Source of the DNA: Rhytidiadelphus loreus
Lineage: Eukaryota; Streptophyta; Bryopsida; Hypnales; Hylocomiaceae
Length of the DNA stretch: 64,000 nt
Reading direction: 5' to 3'
Assembly (NCBI GenBank): GCA_947034895.1
Contig: OX344763.1
Span: forward strand, 70,017,093 to 70,081,092
Shown: piece after piece, positions 45,035 to 55,510 of the stretch
Position numbering within the stretch: the stretch's first letter is position 1
Layout of the letters: every line of letters begins with the position of its first letter
Notes under the pieces: model-generated
Databases searched by the model: none
What the model was told of the DNA's origin: nothing
The model's input: only the letters and a program-made list of their open reading frames with translations
Made by a program: the position numbers and the translations under genes

Positions 45035-45345
45035 ATTGTCCCGTCCAACGACAAATTCCCGTCCAAAGGACGGATTTGCGTCCAGAGGACGGGTTACTAT
45101 CTAGGGAACGGATTACCGTCCAGAGGACGGGTTACTATCTAGGGAACGGATTACCGTCCAGAGGATAGATTATTGTCCTGGAGACGGCCTTTCCGTCTAG
45201 GAGATGGCCTTTCCGTCCAAGAGACGGCCTTTCCGTCTAGGAGACGACCTTTCCGTCCAGGAGACAACCTCTCCATCCAGGAGACGAATGTCCATTCTGC
45301 GACGGAATGACCGTCTAGGAGACGGCCCGACGCTGTCATAGAATG
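45035..45345. repeat. CCGTCC-N3-GGACGG palindrome cluster upstream of hAT 1
   Basis: About 14 copies of CCGTC(C/T)AGGAGACGG or CCGTCCAGAGGACGG, each an odd-length inverted repeat with a 3-base centre, spaced about 20-30 bases. A doublet GGACGGGTTACTATCTAGGG occurs twice. It lies 0.35-0.7 kb upstream of the hAT ATG and is likely the subterminal transposase-binding region. No matching cluster was found at the other end. Confidence 0.7.
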
Positions 45346-45418
45346 GACAGACTTCATCTACGCTGCGGATGGTCCCGTTAGTATTGGCAACGGGCTATAA
45401 TGCGTCAGGACAGACGCA

Positions 45419-45591
45419 TCATGACATCCGGACGTAAAAAACCCACGTCACGTCCGGATAGACAACCCTAGGCTCATCATATAGGTTTCTATGTACCAAT
45501 GTCTTCAACAAGGTATTTTCATCCTTCAAATCTTGCACTTGTTGTTCCAAAGATCGTATCATGCGTCTGTATGTGTTTTGCACACTCTCTC
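45419..45591 (-). CDS. Last exon of unidentified gene: leucine-heptad coiled coil
   Basis: After a long pyrimidine tract and CAG on the minus strand (first base 45591) the frame reads ESVQNTYRRMIRSLEQQVQD then LKDENTLLKTLVHRNLYDEP, and stops at TGA 45419-45421. The Leu spacing suggests a short coiled coil like those next to bZIP or kinesin-like tails, but I cannot name it. The last ~15 residues run into sequence next to the hAT 1 repeat cluster, so the natural C-terminus may be displaced. Upstream exons are possibly at 47.97-48.09 and 48.44-48.64 kb. Confidence 0.4.
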
Positions 45592-45839
45592 CTGGAAAAA
45601 GAAAAAGAAAAAACGTTACAACTCTTATACAAACTAAAGCATTTATAAAATCAACAAATACAACAATCACAACAAATCCCATTGCATCCCGTCACCAATC
45701 ACCCGCTTTCATTAACAAGCCTACAAGAAGAACACAATACAACAATGAGACCGTCAAGATATTTTAGAAGAAAATGTCAACTTTTGATACCATCAAGATA
45801 CTTTAGAGCTCTCCGTCAACTTTGAAGGCAAGCAACTCT

Positions 45840-47950
45840 ATTGTCATAATTACAAGCCATACAAAAGGCCTAGAACAAAAATTAAAGTTGAAGTGTAGAA
45901 GAGCTTGAATAATACATACTGGGATCTAGGTTTTATGCGAGCCTAATTACAAGCCATACATAAGGACTTGAACAAGAATCAACCCTTAATGCAAGTTGGG
46001 AAAAAAATACAAGCACTGCACAGAAGGGGCAAATGCATACAATGCACTAGAACTTTTGCCCTATGTGTCGTACAAGGTCAATCTCTGGGGTGAACTTACA
46101 AATTGGAGAAAGGATAAAGGCCTGAAATTTTCACAATTTTAGAAGCTGCAAAAGTAATTAAAACATTTTGTGGTACAAATTCAAGAGTTCAAATTGGCTA
46201 ACAGTATAAATACCAAAAATTGTGAGCAAGCATGAAGGATAATGTCCTAGACCTGTAGCAACTCCTACAATCCTGTCCGAGTGTTGTGCATGAAAGGCAG
46301 GTGTGTTGTGCACAAATTGCAATATTCAGCCAGTTTGCCGGTGGCATGTCACCCATTGCAGCTAGTCTTCTCAGTCGAGTACATCAATGATGCCACATGC
46401 GATTGCCAAGGTGGGCCAATGAAGGTCAAGGGGCTGATTAAAGAACTTCATTCATCAACAAGCAGACCTTCCAGAATTCATAGAGAAGTCCTTCACCCCA
46501 GACATACCCCTCAACTACCATTACCATCTTGGCCTGTCCACAAATCAATGTATCTATATAGCATACATCCACAAGATTTTCAGTTTGTAAGCTATGTATT
46601 CCCTATAATATACAAAATTGCTTGTTCTATCAGCTAGGGAGTCTACATATTTTCACCATTTAAAAAAAATTAAACTTGAAAATTCCCTGCAACTTTGCCC
46701 TCATTCTCATAGTTCTACATGTTTCAAATTTTACAAGCAATGCTTCCAAAATGGCCAAACACAGGCTACAGTGGGCCGTTTCTGGCCATATCGTGCAAAA
46801 GGGATTAAAGTTGAAGTACATAAGAGCCTAACTGAAGTTGAAGTGCATATTGGGATCCAAGGTTTATGCAAGCAAATGATGATTCTTGATACCTTCTATG
46901 CAGAATATGTATGCTCAGCTTTTGCCGTTGGCTTTACTTGCCCCAACTGTTGCTGGTAACTCACCAGTAGGGTTCACCATGACGTTCATAGAAGCTTTAC
47001 ACAAGAAACAAGCTAGGATAATTTAGATCGATCAAAACACAGATATTGCTACATGAGGTGACTTTCTCTACATGTGGTGTTGTTGCCACAACTCTCTAAC
47101 CTACAAATTTGAAGTAGCCACCCAAGCGCAAGAGTAGGCCATGGAGAACATTCAGACAACCCAAGCCTACAGTAAGGTAGGAGGTCCTAAAATGGAGCGG
47201 GTTCTAAAACTGATCAGGTTCTACAGGTACATTTTGCACTTTCCAATGTACAAGTGGTGTGCATTTGAGGAGGTGATCGGTTTTAGAGCCCACAAAAACG
47301 CACTTTTCTGCAACTTCAAAAATTCATAACTAATTCTACAAAGCTTCAAAAAATATGAAACAACTTGGATTAGATGCCAATTTCTCTTGACTTTCAAGGA
47401 AAATTTACTGAAAAATATTTTAAGAAGCTCTACCTCCCCAAAAGTCAGCTTCATCTCTTAGATGAACGGTTTATGGACCTCCTACCTTACCACCCTCAGT
47501 ACACATTGTGTGACTTTAACATATGACCTTTTTTGAGCATCACTACACAGCTATCCCTTCCTACAACTCAAAGCAGTGCTGCCAGTACACTCCTCCCTAA
47601 AAATTCAATTTCTAGTTTGATGCAACAAGGGAACAAAGAGCCGTTCTTGAATTGTTGAAAGTTGGAGGTCTTGAATTGCAGTAGTTTGCTCACTTGTTCA
47701 CACCAACCATGTTTAATGTGGCTCGAGATCTCAATTTGACATGCATATATACCAAGCTCATCTAAGAAGACTTTTAGAATGAACTCATAGCAAACATATC
47801 GTAACCTCCTCCATATGGCATTCATGCGCCCATGTCGAGCATCCTAGTCATAATTACAAGTTATACAGAAGGCCTTGAAGAAAAATTAAAGCTGAAGTAC
47901 AGGAAAGCCTAACTAATACAAACTGGGATCCAAGGTTTATGTGATCAAAT
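45840..47950. repeat. Dispersed ~90-bp repeat, three copies in candidate introns
   Basis: A block containing AAAGTTGAAGT, then AGCCTAACT, then TGGGATC(C/T)AGGTTTATG occurs at about 45865-45945, 46800-46880 and 47860-47945, each 70-85 percent alike. No gene function. Confidence 0.6.
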
Positions 47951-47960
47951 TTCTAAACAA
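46000..47960. other. No supported coding sequence
   Basis: Mostly non-coding between candidate exons. Chance ORFs at 46281-46637 and 46618-46959 (plus) lack domain signatures and splice context. Confidence 0.4.
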
Positions 47961-47968
47961 AGACATAC

Positions 47969-48090
47969 CTGACATTCCAAGTTCCATTTCCATAGCCTCC
48001 ATTTCAACATGTTGTGTTGCCTCATATTCAATTACAAATGGTTGAATGGTTGAAGAAATGCAAATTAATATCCATATTCTTATAGTAGCT
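47969..48090 (-). CDS. Candidate internal exon of the unidentified 45-49 kb gene
   Basis: Minus-strand frame STIQPFVIEYEATQHVEMEA then MEMELGMS ends at CAG|GTATGT (47969/47968), a good donor. The 5' boundary is unclear, with a GTAG near 48085 possible. Met/Glu-rich, no domain. Confidence 0.3.
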
Positions 48091-48438
48091 ACAAGTTTGT
48101 CCACTCCAACTTTTGTTTTTATCTTCATTATTTACAGATGAAATAAAGAAAATGACAGTAAAAAGGTAAAGACAAAACATGAGACACACTCGTAGTTGGT
48201 TACATAACGAAACAGCTAACTACTCTGGAGCTTGAGAACTTTGTTCAAGACTTCAAAATTCCATAGTGCCATCCAAGTTTACGCCTTTAGTTGAACTTTG
48301 CTCTTCGTCATATGACAGCATACATATGACAGCTTGTTCTACACTTGACGAGATTACGGAGCAGTGAGGTTTGAAGGGAAATTATAGAATTTGAAATGCA
48401 TTCAATTTTTCATGAAAAAGAAAAAAAATGTAAATTAC

Positions 48439-48642
48439 CATAGATTTGATTTTGTAGTGGTCTGGAAGGTCCAAGGTTTGATGGAGCTGGAGTTGCAAGC
48501 ATAGTAGAAGCACGACTAGTTGGACCAGTATTGCAAGTAGGACGGAAATCCCTATGTTGTGATCCGTACTCTTGATTTTTTGAGGACATGTTTGAGGACC
48601 TTTTCTTTGATATGGCGTCGCCAAAATTGGAAACCACCTTAC
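48439..48642 (-). CDS. Candidate internal exon, Ser/Pro-rich, of the unidentified gene
   Basis: Acceptor CTCTTGCAG and donor ATG|GTAATT bound 204 bases (68 codons) open in the frame KVVSNFGDAISKKRSSNMSS then KNQEYGSQHRDFRPTCNTGP. Both splice sites are consensus. This is the best host-like exon in the window. The protein is unrecognised and looks disordered. Confidence 0.4.
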
Positions 48643-49309
48643 CTGCAAGAGCCCAAATGCATTATTCACAACATTCACAATGCCAAATTTATGCACAGTG
48701 GATGTGTGTTCCATTCATCTTAATGTAGAAATCACGAACCCTAATACTTCCAATTATGCCTAAACACGGGCATAACCCTCCAAACAAGAAAACCGTAGTT
48801 CTTTTTCTTCTATGAAACGAATCCTGACAGTAGAAGTAGTACCTAAGTGCGATGTTCAACGACACCCACCAGAAACCGCACTATGGCCACACGCGACATA
48901 CAACTAACTAAATTGCAAATCCCAAGCTTTGATTGCAAGAGATAAAACACAAATGTCCTTTTGAGTCCAAAATCAAGTAATCGAATTTGAAATTGAGTTT
49001 CAACGTACCTTGTTATACACTACTCCAGACAGCTTCAAAGACAACTTGAACCCTGAATACACGAACAATCAACATGAAGAATGCGTGAGGCGAGGCGCAA
49101 GGCTACGGAGAGTTGTGACATGAAGAACGCGCAAGGTGCGGCGCAAGGCAACAGAGAGTTGTGAGCAGCGGCAAAAGATAAATGAAAGACAAAATCTCCG
49201 CTTACACCTTCCCCGCTTAAACCAATGATACAAATGTGTTTGTTTGCTAGATCAACGGCGGTGATAGTAGCACGGATCAACGACATTCACAGGGAGTCCT
49301 TCACAAAAA
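48643..49309. other. No supported gene
   Basis: 48.72-49.3 kb has GAAGAACGCG..AGGCGCAAGGC sequence duplicated at 49.08 and 49.13 kb. It may be the leader of the gene above. Confidence 0.35.
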
Positions 49310-49481
49310 CACTAGAAGAAAACTGTGTTGCAATCAACAAAATCTAGATGACATTCATGTCGACTACAACATAGTTTTCAAAAATTCACATTTCAGTGAA
49401 CACAAATTTCTAAAAATTGTGTTGTAGTCAACATAAATGTCATCTAGATTTTGTTGATTGCAACATAGTTTTCTACTAGTG
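49310..49481. mobile_element. Hairpin MITE with CACTAG ends
   Basis: The arms CACTAGAAGAAAACTGTGTT and, inverted, CTACTAGTG match for about 80 bases (ATCAACAAAATCTAGATGAC in both arms), enclosing a ~15-base loop. The ends resemble CACTA/EnSpm termini (CACTAGTAGAAAA). I see no convincing 3-bp target duplication. Confidence 0.8.
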
Positions 49482-51868
49482 TCAGATCAAGAGCGGTGAT
49501 TGAGTGGTTGATATTTCCATAAATGAAGATTGACAACAATAAGGGATGTACTTCAATCAATACAAAAGGTACTAGTAAGGTACTAGTGTCTTTCTTATGA
49601 CCTCCAAAATGCATCGTGATAGTTATACCTCAAGTTAGAATTTTTTATTTATTTATTTTTATATTGTTCTTTTCTTTGATATGTTGAGTCTATATTGTAA
49701 ATTATGATGTTTTTTTTTTTTGTATGGTATGATGACATCTAAGAAATTGAAACTTATATAACAACAATTTTAGTAACATTAGAAAAATCTTTGCAATTTT
49801 TTAGATTGGGTATCAAAGTTTTGCATTTGAGTCTCAAACCTACAATGAAATTGCATTTTGACAAAATAATATAAACATAATTAGAAGTTATGAGTTTGGG
49901 GGAGCCAAGAGACAAATTTTGGTAAACCTTTGAACAATATTTTGAAACGTCATACTCTATGCATATAGTATCCAATACTTTTAATCCCTTTGAGATGAAG
50001 TGTCCATTCACTTGGTCACCTGAACGCACATTTCAAAACTTGTATACTGAAGGTTCATATGAAATCATTTTTTAATGGATGTCTCAAAACTTTGACATAA
50101 GATGGTAACATTCTTCCTCTTCATGGAAAAAATTCCAATATGATGCCATAATTACAAATTCTAATGTCCACCAAAATTTAGACAATTTTTATTCATCCCC
50201 TCATTTTGCAATTTTTGCAATTTGGCATATGCATAATTAAAAAATTATGGCATTAATTCATAAATAAATAAATAAAATTCTCAAATTACATTTTTATAGG
50301 AATGAAACTTTGTGAACAATATCTAGGTGGTTTCAAGAGAAGACATTTTCTTCTAACTTCAATCCCTATTCTATTGCAATTGATGAAGTCAAACTTCTTG
50401 AAAAAATTACCTCATATTTGAAATATTTTTTCTCGATTTTTCACTATTCAAATTACAAATCAAAAATTTTATTCTCTAAATAAGAAATCATGAAAAATGA
50501 TAAGTGTGGTGCCAATTAACTTAACATGCTTGCATTGCAAGGAAGTTTATAGTAAACTAGACTCCATATTTCTTCACAAAAACTTCCATGAATGTACCTA
50601 ACAAGATTTAGAGCTTAATGGTGGAGAAATACAATTGCATTAAATGGACAAAAAATTACTCCAACAAGGTCTAAAGTTTGTTGATAAATTCTACAAAAGT
50701 GGAAAATAAAACCTTTAACTTCACTTGAAATGTTATAATCTTTTAATCCACGCTATGAAATGGGCTAAAAAAGATCAAATCATTTTAATTTCTAGTAGTC
50801 TACTAAATTTTCTTGTAGTTGAAGTTTAAAAAAAGGTTTCAGTTCTAATTTTGGACAATGCACTAAAAAAAAACAATTTTCTATCAATTTTTCTTGGAAA
50901 ACACCCCCGGTCCTTTAGTGGTTAAAACATCATAGCTTCTTCAAACAGGGTCCCAATAATGCATGCAATTGAATCTTTTTTCACTTGCCAATAGATCTAA
51001 TAAATATAATGTATTAGTTTGAACCCATGTTAGACACCAAGTGAATATTTTGTAATATAGAATATTTTTCTAAACAATGACACTAATAGGTCAATCTAGA
51101 GTTGCATGCCTTTGAGCAATGGGCCTACATGTAAATAAGTACCCTACAACCATTGAAGGTGTGCATAACATATGTACCTATAAAAAAAGGTATCGTATAA
51201 CCTTGGAAGGAGTATGTAACCTACGTGCTTAGACTCCTAGGTTAATAGGCTCAAGATCCTAGGTGCACATACTAGCAGCCTTCTTTCTATACAACATATT
51301 CAATGGTTAAGGTTTACATCCTTTTCCAAAACTTTAAAATCTTTTTGCATAATCAATTTTGACAAAAAATTGGAAGGGAATAATCATCAAGATTTTCTTT
51401 TTCTTATACAAAACATATCTTTTGAAAAATAATTCTCTAAAAATTTTGACTTCCATTTTGTAGGCATTGACTAAAAGTTAGGGTACTAGAGACTTTGTTC
51501 TTGGATTTATGAGTTTTGACATGTAGAGAGTAAAACTAGTCCCACAATAAAATATCCTGTGATTGCAACTTCCATATTATATAGCCTTGATTGTAATCAC
51601 ATATAATGCATTTTAGTCCAATCTTAAGGGATATAACTTGTTGTAATGTAGTAAATTCTCATAGCCCTTTTAACAAGGAATCTAATTTTTTTATTATATA
51701 CATGAAATGAATATTTTATAGAGACAATAATAGCATTAAAAACTAATTATATGGATTTTTTAATACATCAACCATGGGAGTCTGGGACAAGTTACCCAAC
51801 TTTGGGGGCTTTTTAATAAATAAATAAATAAATGATCGAAAATAATTTTTATTTGAAAATAGATATTT
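49482..51868. other. AT-rich non-coding DNA
   Basis: No gene, repeat or RNA recognised. Poly-T at 49711-49720. Confidence 0.5.
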
Positions 51869-52197
51869 TATCGAAAAGACGTTTTTTATCGAAAAGACAT
51901 TTCTCATTGAAAAGACATTGTTCATTGAAAAGACATTTCTCATTGAAAAGACATTTCTCATTGAAAAGACATTTCTCATTGAAAAGACATTTCTCATTGA
52001 AAAGACATTTCTCATTGGAAAGACATTGCTCATTGAAAAGACATTTCTCATTGAAAAGACATTTCTCATTGAAAAGACATTTCTCATTGGAAAGACATTT
52101 CTCATTGAAAAGACATTGCTCATTGAAAAGACATTGCTCATTGAAAAGACATTGCTCATTGAAAAGACATTGCTCATTGAAAAGACATTGCACATGA
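51869..52197. repeat. 18-bp tandem repeat, about 17-18 units
   Basis: The unit CATTGAAAAGACATTTCT has sub-variants ACATTGCT, CATTGGAAAG and, at the left edge, TATCGAAAAGACG. Variant types are clustered: the right-hand five units are all GCT type, which suggests recent local expansion. All six frames look open for this reason, so the ORFs there are not genes. Confidence 0.97.
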
Positions 52198-52744
52198 GTG
52201 GATTTAAAAGAAAGTATGCATAGGTGTTTCAAATCTTCATATATATTGTGAATTTTTTTCTAATATGTTTGCAATCCAACATTCTCTATATATATTTTTT
52301 TTTTTAATTTGATCTTCATCTAAATTTTTTGGTCTTTTTATTTTATTTTATTTCTACAGAAGCCATTTTCTAAACCGATTTGTTGTGGATGGCCCTTACA
52401 TGACATATAATAGTTGCCTACTCTAGAAAAATGTTCTTTCATGTATAATTCAAAGTTCAATCATGCAAATAAATATATATCCATATAAAGGATATATTAG
52501 AGAGAATTTGAGCTCTCCTAGCACCCATGAAAAGTTGACATTCAAAGCTATTTATTGAAGGCAAAAAAGTATAGCCTAAGTACATAAATGTGTCACTACA
52601 TGAAGTACCAATGAACTTTAACCCCTAAGCGCTCCAACGTCCAATTCCTAGACAATGGACAAATTGAAACTTTTGATTCTTTCTCATTCTACTTGGATGA
52701 AAGTCATCTGAATTTGTAGAGATACTTTATCAAATTCTTATTCT
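52198..52744. other. AT-rich non-coding DNA
   Basis: Nothing recognised. Confidence 0.5.
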
Positions 52745-53127
52745 AACACCATATTCATTAAAATGGGAGAATTGGAACCTCTCAAAAATAACCTTCCCGA
52801 TCTCGACCTAAATCACCAATTTCCATTCAAATGAGAGTTTTCAACTTGAATCGAGGTGAATAGACACAAAACCTTTCAATTTTAGGTCAATTCTCAAAGG
52901 TTTTATGTCAATTTAGCTCAAATTGAGCTAAATTGACACAAAAGCTTTCAATTTTAGGTCGATTTTGAAAGGTTTTATGTCAATTCAACTCAAATCGAGC
53001 TAAATTGACATAAAACCTTTCATCAAATTGACTTAAAACTTTTTTTATTTCAGGTTGTTTTTCCTTTAAATTACATTGGAAAACTCTCATTTCGTTGGAA
53101 AACCCTCATTTTAATGAATATGGTGTT
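52745..53127. mobile_element. 383-bp MITE of the element A family
   Basis: The ends AACACCATATTCATTAAAA (52745 on) and, inverted at 53127, the same block match element A's terminus. The right end matches element A's left end for about 45 bases including GTTTTCCA..GAAATGAGAG. The inside has three A-type palindromes: about 52853-52871 (diverged), 52916-52936 (TTAGCTCAAATTGAGCTAA) and 52984-53004 (CAACTCAAATCGAGCTAAA). No ORF. Flanks TTCT and TCCT may be a diverged 4-bp duplication, but not TTAA. Confidence 0.8.
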
Positions 53128-54585
53128 TCCTATCTAATGGTTGAATTTGTTGTTGTTCAAGTACATATTTTTCTAAAATTACGAATGTGGAAGAATGTCA
53201 AGTGGTTGACCAAGCAAAATTTACATTGCCTCTAATTCAAAACTTGATTTGTAAAAATGAGGTCATAGATTTCAAGAGCATTGAAATTTCAAAAAATCAC
53301 GATGTCAAAAGAACTTTATTTCAAATGCATTATATGTGATTTTACTCAAAAAATGATAAAATTTTGCTTGTAATCGAATTTAGAAGGAATTCTGAAATTT
53401 CTCTTTCAAAATTTATAAAAAAAGTATTGGTGATGGCATTGGTGAATGTAACCATATGGATGTAACCATATATTATTGCACACTAGAACTTGCCATTGCA
53501 ATTGATATAACAAATAAAAAATACTAAAATAAAAATAGATGCGGTACTACAAGAGGACACAAATTTATATTGAGACTTTTTGCACTCTCAAATTTCTCTT
53601 CACCTCCAAGAGAAATGGCTATATCTCTTCACCAATATTTTATTATAAATGATTAATGATCCTATCTTTTGGAATCTCATTGCAGAATGTCTATTTGACC
53701 ATTATTTTTATTTTATTTTATACACTACTTTTTCCAGTGAATTTCTTAATAATCTACATTATGTTTCATTAAAACGAATATGGCCTTATTATATACAAAA
53801 CACCTCTATATATCTACACCTAGGTGCCCCAAGTGTCTCAACTAGGGCTCCAAGTGCTACACTGGGGGTTGTCGGAATCCGTAATAGCTTAAGACGGATC
53901 CTAATAGACTAGAAGAAATTAAAATAGTACAAATTTGAAAAAAAATTAGTTTAGGCATAGAGTAACGGAAACAAATAAATACTTAAAACTACTTTAGACT
54001 TAGTTCCGGAACCAGTACGGGAACATGACGAAACTTGACATTCGGGTGGACGAATTCAGGAGCTGGAACACAGTCACCGGAATGTAGTCATTAAGATAGT
54101 AGCTTGCAGCGCTAGACTAGGGATACGTTACGGCGTTCCGTAGCCCGCGTTCCCGATGAAGTGAACATTGGGCACTGGAATGGTATATATACCAAGCTCC
54201 TCCTCATTTCTCGCCTTCTTTCAGTTGCTCCGCATTTAGCTGTTAATGAGAAAAAGTGTGGTGAGTTAAGGTTACGACGTTAGGAGAGATGAGACGGATG
54301 GCAGGGATTAGTACGTGGTATACGGTCCCAGCCTGGAAGCTCAATCCGGTTATCCCGACGGATCTGGTTCACCTGCATCAATTAGAGGACGATTTGAAGG
54401 TCTTGGGCTGTGCAGGTTTATTGAAGAAACCCTAGAACGTCCAGAGCAGGGTTGTCTTGTCTGACATATTTTTGGGTTTAGGTGTTGTGTATGACGTCTG
54501 ACGTCGCGTGTCGCGTGTCACCAAGTGTCAAGTTTACTTGACATCGTGTCGCGGAGGGGTAAAAAAATTTACCCTATGGTAAATA
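53128..54585. other. Non-coding DNA
   Basis: No gene recognised. GAGGGGTAAA at 54554 is a possible hAT 2 element end (weakly mirrored by TTACCCCCCTC at 59296). Confidence 0.4.
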
Positions 54586-54589
54586 GATT

Positions 54590-55000
54590 TTGCCTACGTG
54601 GCAGGGCTTCGGAACTGACGTGGACAACCAGCGTGGGCGACTGAGGGTGTGGGCGCGTGCAGGTCTGCCTTGGGCGACCTCGGGTGGAAAAATTGAGGCG
54701 ACTGTAGGTGAAGGGTGTAAGGCGACTGCAGGTGAAGGGGCGAGTGCGGGTCTAGGGCATTGGGGCGACTTCGGGTGGAAAAAATAGAGGCGACTACGGA
54801 TTTAGGGTTGAAGGCGACTGCGGGTGAGTGGGCAACTGCTGGTCAGGGGCGTTAGGGCGACTTCGAGATTAGGGGCGACCGCGGCTTTGGGTACTGAGGG
54901 CGACCGCGGGTCCGACAGGTAGGGGCGACTTCGGGTTACAAGGCGACTGCGTGTCGGAGCAGCAGACAGCGACCTCGGGTTACAGGGCAACCGCAGGTTC
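54590..55000. repeat. GGCGACTGCGGGT array, downstream side of hAT 2
   Basis: About 13 copies of GGCGAC(T/C)(G/T)CGGGT, variably spaced by 10-25 bases, in the same plus-strand orientation as the arrays at 59.1 and 61.7 kb. Likely subterminal repeats of a hAT family. Confidence 0.75.
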
Positions 55001-55510
55001 AATTTAGGATTTCAATTTGGCATATTCAGTCTTTGAAGTAACAGGTCACAAAGGTGTCCTATAAGCGCAGAATTAGGTGCTACGTTATATTGGGGTTTAC
55101 AATTTACAAGTGCAAATAATATTATAATAGAGCCCATAAAATGTAAATTGGACAGAACTTCTCTAATTCCAAAAATTCACCTAGTATAAGGCCACAATAA
55201 TAATGTCAACAACAATTATATTAATAAATCATCGATATTGCTTTGAGGTGGATTTCAAATGTAGTCGTACTTGCATTGCACTTTTATAACCTCGTTGCAA
55301 TCATCACCTAACTGCTTACCAATTAGAACTCAACATATATTTTAAAACCGGTAATCTGTCCCTCACTCTAATATGCTCATATGCTTGATGAAGCACTACA
55401 AAATCCTTACTCATCAGGATGAAGGCTCAAAACTTGAACTACAAAGATTCGCTACCAAACATATAAGCTAAAACCTTATAACTATAATTATTGTCTACTT
55501 CTCTAGTACT
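55001..55510. other. hAT 2 3' flank, non-coding
   Basis: AT-rich, nothing recognised. Confidence 0.5.

Noticed and set aside
51743..52232. Four long ORFs on both strands over the 18-bp array
   Set aside because: The unit is a multiple of three, so several frames stay open automatically; the proteins are pure repeats.
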